Below, in pieces: positions 1 to 10,447 of a stretch of 64,000 bases of DNA. The notes beneath the pieces are model-generated. The model was given only the letters and a program-made list of their open reading frames with translations. It was not told where the DNA came from and made no database searches. Made by a program: the position numbers and the translations under genes. How positions within the stretch are numbered: the stretch's first letter is position 1; each line of letters begins with the position of its first letter. Source of the DNA: Chenopodium formosanum (taxonomy: Eukaryota > Streptophyta > Magnoliopsida > Caryophyllales > Amaranthaceae); NCBI GenBank assembly GCA_024500155.1, contig CM044873.1:2485001-2549000 (forward strand), read 5' to 3'.

Positions 1-1305
1 ATATATCAATTCCTATACATGAATCATTCACGTGTTTTTAAAGATGTACTCTAACAACTTTACAAATGTTTTATAATCTCTCCCTTAAGTAAGTTTTCAT
101 AAGAATACTTTATGTAACATTAACAAGAATGAAATCCAAATGTCAATTTGAACACAGAAGTAACATAATAGTAATAAATAAAGAAATACTCTGTATTAAT
201 TTATGATGGCTACTACTTAATTTGGGATTGTCGTTGATGATCTTAGTATACCCTACGCAAATCTACCAAGAAGAATTGAATAAACCATTGAGTCTGAGTG
301 GTTACCAAACCATCTAGAAAACTTTATACAACATAGTTGCTTGAACCACAATAGTTAATCCTTCCTTTAACTTAAATCTGACAAATGGGACAAATATTAT
401 TAGTTTTAATATCAATTCAGCTATGATTTTCAAATCTTATTATATACTAATAAAATATTTTTAACCACGAGATTCTTATGTCTAACCAATCATTTATAAA
501 ATAGCTAATTACAATAATTGAAATCTTGATTTGATGGGACTATATATTAATAAACTTTTATGCAACAATATTTCACATTTTAAGTAGTATTAATATAAAT
601 TATCCTTAATAATAAGAAAGCGTCGGTTGTTACGAAAAGATTAGTGGATGATTGTGACAGTGAAGGTGTGAAGTGAAGGTGTGGAGAAGGTGATCGCAAT
701 TCGCAAAGTATGAGCCACGAGCTAGATCATGACCATGACAATTCATCCTACTTAATTATTATATCACTTTTTAAATACGAGTATATATTTCACTATTTAT
801 GAATAGCAAGCTTTTCACAGTTGGTTTTGGCCCATTATTCATTTCTATACTTGTTTCCATTTCACAATACAACTGTATCAAGTCAAACTTGGGTTTAGCA
901 ACTCAAAATCTTGAGTTTTGGAATTACAATCTTTTGAGATTTTCTATTGTTTACTTTGACATTAAACCATTATTATATACAAATAATCAAATTTATATAA
1001 TGAATATATTTTACTAGTATCAACGTTTTATAAATATATACGGCAATAAGAATTGTAAAACGTGTTAATGGTCGAAGTTGTGTTTGCCCAAATATAAATG
1101 TAAAGGTTAAATCATTAGAAAGCGTAAAGAAGTGAAGAAGGATGTTGGATGAAACTCTAGTTGTTTTCAATTAACTAGTGTACTGTACAATATAACAATG
1201 AAAGAATTTGTTGCCGTTGATCAAATAAAAAAACATGATCGAACGGCTAATGTTCTAACAAAATATTAAACCTAAAAAAGTCCTAAAATGTTGACTAAAA
1301 AAAAA
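1..1305. other. Gene-free AT-rich DNA at left edge
   Basis: The only open frames are short (about 65-72 codons), have no recognisable family and are of the size expected by chance in AT-rich DNA. The stretch lies beyond the 3' end of the kinase gene and probably includes its 3' UTR. One copy of the TACGAGTA motif occurs at 776-783. I see no transposon ends. Confidence 0.6.
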
Positions 1306-2322
1306 TTATCTAACGATAATCCAATCATTGGAATCACCCCAATTGGGTATCCGATCAGAAACCAATCGCTCTTCCAATTGATGAGAAACAGGACTCCAAG
1401 TTGGGCACCAAGATTCCTCAGAAAACCCAAATGAAGAAACCGATTCCGAATCCGAAGCCGAACCCGACTGCCAATCCGGGAACTCAAATGGGCACCTAGG
1501 AGACACTGTAGGCCGTTGATCTTCCTCTTTTAACCCGGAAACAAATGGATGATCCAACAACATCTGAGCCGTCCATCTTTCATTGGGATTTTTAATAAAA
1601 CACTTTTCAATAAAATCTCTTCCTTCAGAGCATAAATTCCCGGGAATCTTCGGTGATTCCCCGCCAATCGCAATCCGGTAAAGCAACGCGCTGACGTCAC
1701 TTTCCGGCGAAATCTCCCACGCCGGTTTACTCGTTACCATCTCAACCACAGCACATCCAAGTGCCCAAACATCCGCCGGCGACTCAACCTTCCCGCCGGC
1801 GACAATTTCCGGCGACATGTAAAGTGGTGTTCCTCGTAATTGATTACCCCCAACTTCATTTGAAACCCTCTTTGCTAATCCAAAATCTGCAATTTTCGCG
1901 GTACCGTCCTCGAAAATAAGGATATTTTGAAGCTTTATATCGCAATGAACAATTCCACTTTCATGAATATGACTCAATCCCTTCAAGATTGATTTAGTGT
2001 AGTTTTTGACTTTGGAGAGCTCGAATTTACCACCGGAAAGTTTTAGCTGATCAGCTAAACTTCCTTTACTAGCGTACTCTAGGAAAAGGTTGTAGTATTG
2101 GGTACCACTCTCAAGACTTGAAGAATCACCCAAACATCGGATGATGTTTGGGTGATTGATAATACTCAATTCGGAAAGAATTTCTTTCTCGCTTCTTAGC
2201 GAGAAAGAATTCGAAACTTGAGCCGATTTAACGACGTATTGGGTTGAATTTGATTTGGGTATTGCTAAATTCACTGTACCAAAACTTCCTCTTCCTATAA
2301 TTTCACCTCTAACCCACTCCAT
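1306..2322 (-). CDS. MAPKKK17-21-type protein kinase (single exon)
   Basis: This 338-residue Ser/Thr kinase should phosphorylate MAPKKs in stress or ABA signalling, in cytosol or nucleus. The sequence shows the glycine loop G10-R-G-S-F-G15, the ATP lysine K32 in YVVKSA, the likely helix-C glutamate E47, the catalytic loop HCDIKLQN at 126-133 (D128, K130, N133), DFG at 146-148 and the activation-segment end GTPLYMSPE at 164-172. The kinase domain fills about residues 4-262. A variable Ser/Glu-rich tail follows and ends in NDWIIVR, resembling the DWITVR ending of Arabidopsis MAPKKK17/18. HC in the catalytic loop in place of HR, the absence of introns and the short length are typical of the plant MAPKKK13-21 clade; the opening MEWVRGE and LFLEYASKGSL look most like MAPKKK20. 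The start is set by this conserved N-terminus. Which member it is remains uncertain. Confidence 0.93.
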   Translation of the reverse strand: MEWVRGEIIGRGSFGTVNLAIPKSNSTQYVVKSAQVSNSFSLRSEKEILSELSIINHPNIIRCLGDSSSLESGTQYYNLFLEYASKGSLADQLKLSGGKFELSKVKNYTKSILKGLSHIHESGIVHCDIKLQNILIFEDGTAKIADFGLAKRVSNEVGGNQLRGTPLYMSPEIVAGGKVESPADVWALGCAVVEMVTSKPAWEISPESDVSALLYRIAIGGESPKIPGNLCSEGRDFIEKCFIKNPNERWTAQMLLDHPFVSGLKEEDQRPTVSPRCPFEFPDWQSGSASDSESVSSFGFSEESWCPTWSPVSHQLEERLVSDRIPNWGDSNDWIIVR

Positions 2323-2402
2323 TGGAATTTTTCTTTTTTGTTTTGATTAAATAAATCACAAATTTTCTCTGTTTTATTGAGACAAAGGAAAGAAAAGTGG
2401 TG

Positions 2403-2412
2403 TATATATATA
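2403..2412 (-). promoter_or_regulatory. TATA box of the MAPKKK gene
   Basis: A run of alternating T and A lies about 80 bp upstream of the kinase ATG. On the minus strand it reads as a good TATA element and would give a leader of roughly 50 nt. Position and sequence only; the transcription start is not known. Confidence 0.6.
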
Positions 2413-2536
2413 GGAAGGGTGGAGAGAGAAATTGGAGTTTGGTGTGAGTTGTGATATTAAATTAAAAAATAAAAATAAAATAAAAATAAAAAATAAAAGA
2501 GAATTTGGTTAAAATAATTTGGTGAGGAGAATGATG

Positions 2537-2542
2537 CACGTG
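2537..2542 (-). promoter_or_regulatory. G-box / ABRE-like element (CACGTG)
   Basis: A perfect CACGTG palindrome sits about 215 bp upstream of the kinase start. In plants this core is bound by bZIP (ABF/AREB) and bHLH factors. MAPKKK17/18 of the same clade are ABA-induced in Arabidopsis, so an ABRE here would fit, but a single site also occurs by chance. Confidence 0.45.
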
Positions 2543-4618
2543 ATAATCAAGGAAAAATCGGCGGACGGCACAAGCAGAAGCACAAGAGTAGTAGCGAGAG
2601 TATAGAGGGGTAAAAAGGGAAAAAAAAAGAAACGTGGTTAACATGGTTATCACTTTACTCCTACTCTTTCTTCATGATTTATCACACGCCTTTCTATTTG
2701 TGGTTGTTATTGTGAAACGATGTGTGTATATTTGCTATAGGTTTCAACCAACTTATCATCAATTCCTTTCAAGATTGCTCTGTTTTGTTTATTTCGTTTT
2801 CTAATATACTTAGTACGTAGTACTCTTTCTGAAAAGTGTATATGTGGTTCGAACTTTTTTTTGGAAGAAATATAATGTGCGTAATTAATTACTCCGTATA
2901 AATTCACATTGTGGTAACATAAATGTAAATGTGCACGAGTTATATTAAAACAATAAGCCTAAAATGCAAATTGAATTGGACATGTGAAGTCAATTATCAG
3001 ACATCATTAATTTTATACTTCGTACAAAAGATTAAATAAGGATAAAATACAAGTATAAATTTTAACACATATATTCTTCATTCTATGTAATTTTTAACGG
3101 GACATGTAACAAAACAAGATACTCCGTACCTACTAAGTGTACATACTATGTTAAGCCGATTTGATTAAATGAATTAACTTACAAGAGTATTTATTAGTGA
3201 TAAATTGATTTTTTGTTTAATCGGGAATTTATTCTCTCTCATCTTCATCTAAATTCTATGCTTACAATTGTACATTGAATTTGTTGTTCCATAATTTATT
3301 GCATGAACTAATTGAAAAACTTTTTTTTTTCAAGGTGAAATGAATAATATATCAAATCAAGTTATACATACATCGTCATAAAAACTAATAATTATTGCAA
3401 CCACTAATGATTGAGAATTACACGTATGAGTAAGTACAAAATAAAGTTGAAAATGGGCAAATTAATTGAACTTAAAGGTTACGTTGTGAAAGAATTCAAA
3501 TCAAATGAATGCATATTGAAGCAGCCTAGCGAATGATACACGAACTAGTATATTCAATTCTCTAGCAGACTATTTATTTGTTGTGCCTAATGCTCTGATT
3601 GGACGGTTGAATTTATGTTCTTAAACTTTTAAGTTATTAAGATATCATCATAATCACTTTTCCCACTTACGTAACTTTACTTAATTTAGAGGCCAGGGTA
3701 TTCAATTGAAGGTTACCAAAACTTTCACATCAAGCCAAACTTATCATAAAGATTCCTTTATTTATGTTGTGAAAAATGTAATATTCCTGGTTCATTTCTC
3801 CTACCCAATAATAATAAGAACAATGTACTACTTTGTTCGTAAAATATAGTACGTACTTTTTCTGTTCTTATTATAAATTTGTCTCAATCTAATAAACTGG
3901 CTATGTTGAATATTAGGCTTAATAATTTACTGATATATATACGAGTATTTTTTTTATTACAATTAGTCTTATAACTATCGTTACATTTTTCTATTGATTG
4001 ATTCAATCGAATTAAAATATTCGAGTTTGACAGTTCTATTGCCATGAGGGAAATAAAAGAATCAAGTGTAATCCTATGCATTTGGACAAAAGGGCAAAAA
4101 AAACGTGTGAAAGGCTGAAAGCAACGTCCCTGGCTATGGGAAAGCTTTTAGAATCCAGTTCTAAGTTGTAAGAGAATGTAAACGAGTCAGAGTTGATCAA
4201 CTGGGTCAATTCTAGTTTGACGCGGTTTTTGATATTTGTAGTGTGAAAACTAAAAAACTTTGCTCTATTTTATTGTGTTTATACATAATTCAACTGACTT
4301 CCCACTAGTTGACTCTGTTAAGTCGTATTAATTTTCTCTAATATTATGTTTAGTAACGTGTTATAGCAAAGTGTAAACTTATGATAACGTAAGAAATTGG
4401 CAAAGTCTTTTAATGATATTAAAGTCAAAGGGTCTATACTAACTTCAATTTGTACTATGACATAAGTCACATAACACAAGAAAATATTTTATTGTTGAAA
4501 GTTTCTTGATGTTGTTTATTAAATAAGTTAAATAGGTTAGCACATGCATTTATGTTCAATTCATATATTGTAATAATCGATTTTTAGGTCAATCTTTTAG
4601 TTGAGCAATAATACTATT
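2543..4618. other. Gene-free intergenic DNA
   Basis: Beyond the kinase promoter no gene is visible. The region carries exact TACTCCGTA at 2890 and 3120 and TACGAGTA at 3940. Open frames are short and without family signature. Confidence 0.55.
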
Positions 4619-4630
4619 AACAATAATGAT

Positions 4631-4654
4631 TTTTTTTTTTTTTTTTTGAAGACA
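4631..4654 (-). mobile_element. Ultra-short poly(A) insertion with 12-bp TSD
   Basis: Seventeen T followed by GAAGACA lie between two perfect copies of AACAATAATGAT (4619-4630 and 4655-4666). Read on the minus strand it is TGTCTTC plus an A17 tail with a target-site duplication, the signature of a target-primed (LINE-type) insertion truncated to a few bases. Confidence 0.65.
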
Positions 4655-5065
4655 AACAATAATGATAGGTATATATGCATGAGACTTTAATTTTTTAAAA
4701 TAATTAGGAATGAATATTCAATATTTTATAGTATTTTATAAATAATAATTGTGCATTTTTCTAAATATTATTTTGTTATATTATAATTTTAACAATAATG
4801 ACAAATGTCTATGTATTTTAACATTTTAAACAAAAAGTCTCAAACAGCTTCAAAATCACATTAGTATATTTTGACATTCATGAACAATAGAAATGAGATT
4901 TTTCACAGTTGCAAATTGTTGGTCTATTGAACATAAATCAATGAGTATCGCTGAATTTATAGACTTGTCAAACATGTCAATCGAGTCGATCAACCTTAAA
5001 TTCAAGTTTGAATAGTTTTTATTTAATTTACACTATTTCTGGTTGCCTTTCGAGACCCTCAATTA

Positions 5066-5297
5066 GGGCCTGTTCTCTTACGTTAAAATTCAGTTCAGCT
5101 CAATTCAGTTCAGTTCAGTTCAGCTCCTAATTTCCTTCTCTTATAAAATATTCATTTCAGTTCAGTTCAGTTCAGCTGAGTTCAGTTTAGTTCAGCTGAG
5201 TTCAGTTCAGTTAAGTTCAGTTCATCTGAGTTCAGTTCAGTTCAGTTCAGTTCAGCTGAGTTCAGTTCAACTGAGTTCAGTCAATGAGAACAGGCCC
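5066..5297. mobile_element. Tourist-like MITE (PIF/Harbinger), TTCAG-rich
   Basis: The 232-bp element begins GGGCCTGTTCTC and ends with the reverse complement. It is flanked by TTA on both sides (5063-5065 and 5298-5300), the 3-bp target duplication typical of PIF/Harbinger elements. The interior is almost entirely degenerate TTCAG/CTGAG pentamers. No coding capacity. Related elements lie at 9983, 11617, 32682, 39834, 54359 and 56454. Confidence 0.85.
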
Positions 5298-5300
5298 TTA

Positions 5301-6567
5301 ATCTATGCTATTTAAATTTGGCTTGGGTCAAGTTGAAGTTGGATTTGGGGTTAAGTGCATATTCATGTTATATTTAGCAATATCTAGTAAGGTCAAGTCA
5401 GGTTAGACTATCTCAATTTGAGTATAATTTTTATTTATCTTTTTTATAGTGTATTATGACTTTATGATCAACCTATAATCCTGATCTATATTTACTTTTA
5501 AACGGGTTTACGTAATTATACTCATTAAATAATTAAAGAAATTGTTAGAACTTGCACAATCTCAACTCATTGTTTGAACAAATAATTATTGATCAAAATG
5601 ATCAATCACGAGTTACATATAATCTGATACGAGTATAATGTTATTCAATAATCTCTAACGTATACAAAGTATTAGTTCTCACAACTAACTAAAGATATAA
5701 ACCCGGAGTAAATAATGTCCCAAGTAAAGACGACAAATGAAATCTTTATGTTGGTTAAGAGAGGAGGGGTAGAAAAAAGAATACAAGAAATCCTCTGTTC
5801 CTAGGAGATATCATACAAGTTGGAAAATAAAAAAGGGGAAAATGATTGAAGCAAGTTGGAAGTTTTGGTAATTGGTCCGAATATATAGCATATGCGGTAT
5901 GGATCAAAACTCATAAGCACCAATAGCGAAGCCATGATCATACGGTATGGAGTAGCCTACACTAGCTAGCTCGCATAAATATTTTTTGACAACTATACTA
6001 AATAAAAATATTAATTGAGCATGTTATTATATTAATTGATCATATTATTATAAGTTGAATTATTTGAAAACTTTGGTATTATGATACACATGACACAAAC
6101 ACACAAATTGAGGTTCGGATCTCAGTTTATTCGGAGTATTCTCGACCTATGAAGTTACTTCTAAGTTGCAAGAATAATACAAAAATGGATTACAATCATA
6201 TCATCATAAAATAGTTAAATAATTACAAGTTGAAATTTGGGTTTGATAGCTGAATGTGCTATCATGTGAGAAATACCTTAACAAAGTCAGTGCAATGACG
6301 GCAGGATTCTTTAAACATATAAAGTTCCTCTTTGTAAAGGCTTATTGTAGAACCCTTCCAAATAAAAGCTAATTGCTTTAAAAAAAAAAAAAAGAAAAAA
6401 AAAAGGGTTTATGACCGTTTAGATGTGTTTCTTGTGTATTACAGTAGTAGTGTTACTAGTGTAGTAGTGTATATAGTTCAGCTGCTCAAAGCATGCCACT
6501 GAGCAAACATACTCGTGAAAAATAAATCAACTATCATTTTCAATTCATTACCTAAACTCTCACTAGT
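5301..6567. other. Gene-free intergenic DNA
   Basis: No credible coding region or complete transposon seen. It contains TACGAGTA at 5628 and an interrupted A-rich tract near 6378-6405. Confidence 0.5.
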
Positions 6568-6715
6568 TTTTTTGATCCGACATTTACAAGTTAGACAATT
6601 GGAAAATGGAAGAAAGGTAAAACACTTCCACACTCAAAGTGTCATTAGTGGAGATTGAACCCTCAACTACAAAATTGGATGGTACAATCGTTTTCACTAG
6701 ACTAAATTTAGCTTG
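6568..6715 (-). mobile_element. Possible tRNA-derived SINE (degenerate)
   Basis: Read on the minus strand, a box A-like TAGTCTAGTGA (near 6710) is followed about 40 nt later by a box B-like GGTTCAATCTCC (near 6650), and the segment ends in A7 at about 6568-6574. That is the order expected of a Pol III-promoted SINE. No clean target-site duplication was found, so this could be an old fragment or chance. Confidence 0.35.
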
Positions 6716-7208
6716 GTATTTTTCTATGTGCAAATGGTTCTGTAACATATCACTCCAAAATGAAGAATCATATATAAAGATCACTGTAATTCCCTTACAG
6801 GTTAAAACAATCCAGAGTATCATAATCTAGCAATGAAGTAGAATAAAAAACAATCCAGAGTATCATAATCTAGCAATAATAGAGCTCAAAACATATGAAA
6901 ACTTTGTTCAAATCAAACTAAATATAGGTCAAATTATACTTGTATACATTTTTTTCACGTTCATTATTACACAGTATTTTAATTGAAAGATATTGTCGAG
7001 TTTGTAAAAATTCTACCCAAAATATTACATTAAATTAATCATTTCTTACAATGGTAAATTGATGATCATCCTTAATAATTGGACGTATTTACTTCCTTTG
7101 TTTTTATATATTTATTTACTCATGACTTTGTTTTTATAATCGAACTTTACGACTTTTATTCTGTAATATTCATGTGTTTTAATTTACTTCAACAATATCG
7201 GGTGATTT

Positions 7209-7225
7209 GTTGTGTCAAAAAAAAT
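7209..7225 (+). mobile_element. Ultra-short poly(A) insertion with 8-bp TSD
   Basis: GTTGTGTC plus A8 and a T is bracketed by perfect GGTGATTT copies at 7201-7208 and 7226-7233. It is the shortest of five insertions of this pattern in the window and the least secure, because an 8-bp repeat is easier to find by chance. Confidence 0.5.
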
Positions 7226-7435
7226 GGTGATTTAGGAAAACAAAATTATGCAAATAAATTAATTGAAATATATATTAAAAAGCAATAATTATAATTACTT
7301 TGTAAAATTATTAGAAACGGATGAAGTATAGATAAATATATTGTGACCGCAGATATGAACAAGGTTGTGACGGTAAGCAAGAAAGAGCGTGTGTGTACTG
7401 TGTGGTTTGATTAGAAAGGATAATGAAAAGCACTT

Positions 7436-7830
7436 ATTAATTGTTCCCACAATTTCAGTGTTGTTAAGTTGCTGTTGGTCTCGGGTTTCGTGCCCACTGT
7501 GAATCGGTTTAGATCACCAGACTTTCGGCGATACTCTGAATCTGAACCTCACTGACTGCGAACTTGTTGGGCCCCATTGGGTTCGTTCATGTCCAATAAC
7601 CAATGGGCTTGTGCATATTGGTCTTTACACCGGTTCCCTTCGGTTGCTCTACTATACAAGAAACTTAGCCTTGATATTTGAGAACCGAATGAAATTTGTA
7701 TAAGAAGTGTTCACTTCTACTCCGATATTTTATGGTGTTTATCCGAAAGGTCACCATAGAGTTCACTTATCTCTTTACAATATCATTGCTAGGCTAATTG
7801 ATTATGATGATGTCATCTACGACAATATCT
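7436..7830. other. GC-richer unassigned segment
   Basis: This stretch is visibly richer in G and C than its surroundings and has CG dinucleotides, but no long open frame and no terminal repeats that I can define. It may be a decayed transposon or gene fragment. I do not recognise it. Confidence 0.3.
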
Positions 7831-7834
7831 TATA

Positions 7835-7925
7835 CTACCTCCGTTAATTATTATGTGCAACTTTGGGGTATTATTTGTGAGATATAAAATATTCCAAAGT
7901 TGCACATAATAATTAACAGAGGTAG
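7835..7925. mobile_element. Stowaway-type MITE, 91 bp
   Basis: The termini CTACCTCCGTTAATTATTAT and its near-perfect reverse complement pair over about 30 bp on each side, leaving a loop of about 30 bp. TA flanks both ends (7833-7834 and 7926-7927), the Tc1/mariner target duplication. CTACCTCCGT is a variant of the common plant Stowaway end CTCCCTCCGT. Confidence 0.85.
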
Positions 7926-7974
7926 TAATATGTTTTTGTTATATGGTGTTTCTATCGGCACGTACAATATACCA

Positions 7975-8290
7975 CTCCCTCCGTCCCCAAATGATAGTTC
8001 CTTATGACCTATTTTTAGTCCCAAATTGATAATTTCATTTGCTTTTTTCAAATAGCATTAATATCAATTTTTTAATCAAAATTCCCCCCAATTTCAACAA
8101 TATAAGTGCAAATTTAACTTTTTCATATAAATTATGTTTTTCAATGTACTTTTATTACTTTCTATCTCTCTACTATTTTACATACCCAATGTAAATTTAT
8201 CTTTTCAATGTAATTTCACTACTTTTATTTAAGTATTTTAATTGCCATGATTTTTGCCCATAAAGGACTATCATTTGGGGATAGAGCGAG
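7975..8290. mobile_element. Stowaway-type MITE, 316 bp
   Basis: It starts CTCCCTCCGTCCCCAAATGA and ends with the complementary sequence that reads CTCGCTCTATCCCC from the other strand. TA follows on the right (8291-8292); the left dinucleotide is CA, so the target duplication is imperfect. Interior is AT-rich and non-coding. It is only 49 bp from the preceding MITE. Confidence 0.75.
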
Positions 8291-8292
8291 TA

Positions 8293-9111
8293 TTTTTTAA
8301 TACTAGAGCGGTTAATGTGCGCGTTATAGCTTGTTATGCCCGGAAAGTATATTTTAAGAAGTGGAAGAAGTATGTTTCCATAGTATGAACCACTAACAAA
8401 AACGTTCATAGGAACATTTATCCCCACTATGAATTTTTAACCACTTCACCTTAGATGAAATATCGCTATTTAGTTAGTTCATAAGGGAAGTGATGATACT
8501 TATTTCGGAATAGCACGAGGGTAAATACACTGTTTAAAGAGCTTATGTGAATGAAATTGATAGTGTGTACTTTAAAATGTAGTTTTCATGGTTGGTAGCA
8601 ACTAGCAAATGTAAAAGTATTGAGGATTGTAGGTGGTTGAGCATATGGAAGAGAAATTCAGCTGACCATGGATCACCCATCACCGTACTCAAATAAAACA
8701 AATCAAATATTTTTTTACTCAATCTTCGGTGTAAGCCCAATAATTCATCTAAGTCTGGGCCATGAAATTTAAACCAATATTTATTCTAAGAAATTGCGAT
8801 GTCAAGTGGTCCTAATAAGCAGGTAGTATTATGGGCCCTGATTTCGGACAAATAGCGGCCCATACATCAATTCATGGTTGAAGGTAGGCCCAAGGGTCAG
8901 CCTTGTAATAATACCAGTACTCCTTTGGTACAATATTACTGTAGGAACTTTAATATTCAAGGGTGATTTGATTAAATGACTCGAATTTAGGACCCTTCAA
9001 ATAAATTTGTACTAATGTCTTGTTTTATAGGCAATAATAGTTAATGGTGATGGACTAAAAAATTTACATAGTACCATATGATATGCTACTTGTAATTTGA
9101 AGGATATTTGT
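8293..9111. other. Gene-free spacer between MITEs
   Basis: No open frame with family features and no clear repeat. Short open frames on the minus strand look random. Confidence 0.5.
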
Positions 9112-9113
9112 TA

Positions 9114-9499
9114 CTCCCTCCGTTCCTAAATTACATTCCTATTTGGAAATTTACACGGGAATCAAGGAAGGAAGAATAAGACAAATAACAACAATTAGAT
9201 AATGCAATGGGAAGTACAAAGATAAATTAGTTATTACTCATGACAAGTCATCAATCCTTTACAAAAAAAAAAGGACCAATCACATGCTCTTAATTAAAAA
9301 AATTTAACCAATCATATTCATTGTAATTTGGCACAAGGATTAAAAGTGAGATTAGGTAAGGATGATTGAGAAAGTATTAAATATAAAACATAAAAAGAGA
9401 GTTGATTTACTAAAAAAATTTACCAAAAATAGAAAGGAGGAATGTAATTTTGGAATACTACAAATAGAAAGGAGGAATGTAATTTAGGGACGGAGGGAG
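9114..9499. mobile_element. Stowaway-type MITE, 386 bp
   Basis: The element begins CTCCCTCCGTTCCTAAATTA and ends in the matching reverse complement. TA precedes and follows it (9112-9113 and 9500-9501). Near the right end a GGAGGAATGTAATTT segment is duplicated in tandem. Non-coding. Confidence 0.88.
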
Positions 9500-9982
9500 T
9501 AATTTTTTGTTGAGACAAAGTTTACGAAATTTGACCTCCTTAAATTTTAATTAAAAGTCATTCAATTGGAGGAATTTGTGGTTTTTTTTTTTTTTTTTTT
9601 TTTTTGAAAAAAAAAAACTAACGAGACGACTATTACTTTTAGATTATGTTTTTATGTGATGTTGCATGAAAAATGATTGAAGGTTGGTTAGTCAACTTAG
9701 AGTGTTAGGCAAGAAAATTCCCTTTCTACTCTTGCCCAGACTAATGCCACGTCCATAACCTTGAGAATCTTCTCTTTTTTTTTTTTTTTTTTGGACAGAG
9801 GGTTTCATTTTGAAGAATGTCAAACTTGCAGTATCAATGCATACTCCAAATAATTAAGCTACAACATCATTTTTTAAATTCTAAACATCCCTCTTGTGTC
9901 TCTTTATTTAGGTTATTTTCAATTTATCTTATTTTTATTTATCTTATCTTAATTCAATTTTCTTAAACTTATATAGACTAAA

Positions 9983-10117
9983 GGTAGGTCTGTTCACATT
10001 TACTGAACTTATTAGAGCTGAACTGAACTGAGCTGAAATGAATAACTTATGAAAGAAGGAAATTGGGAGCTGAACTGAACTGATTGGAGCTAAACTAAAT
10101 TGAAATTAAGCTGAACT
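9983..10117. mobile_element. Partial Tourist-like MITE (TTCAG family)
   Basis: The left end GGTAGGTCTGTTCACATTTA and the repeated GAGCTGAACTGAACTGA interior match the MITEs at 56454 and 5066. The right terminal repeat is missing and the sequence stops at AAGCTGAACT, so the copy looks truncated or decayed. Confidence 0.65.
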
Positions 10118-10447
10118 ACTCCATTTAAACATCAAGATATGTTTGAATTTATCACGGACAACGAACTCAACAAAAAAATTAAATAATCTAATGTGATTTT
10201 GGATAGATCATTAGAGATTGGACTAAGATCACACAGATATTATGAATACATAATAATCAAGAGATCGAACACAGTCATCAATTCATCATGATCGATTGCG
10301 CAAAATTTAAGATTACACAAAAACAAACAGATCAAATCTCTTCCCTTTTAAAATTAGATTCTAAATCCTTTAATAAGTAAGGCCTCATATTCATTTAATA
10401 GGTATGCTCAATAACAATTGGTGACACTTCAATACACATTTTTACAA

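Noticed and set aside
799..1017. A 72-codon open frame with hydrophobic start
   Set aside because: No family match and codon content is that of AT-rich non-coding DNA.
9773..9798. T18 followed by GGACAGAGGG, and T-tracts at 9588 and 56630, as further mini-insertions
   Set aside because: Bodies resemble the TGTC pattern but no flanking direct repeat could be identified, so they were not counted.
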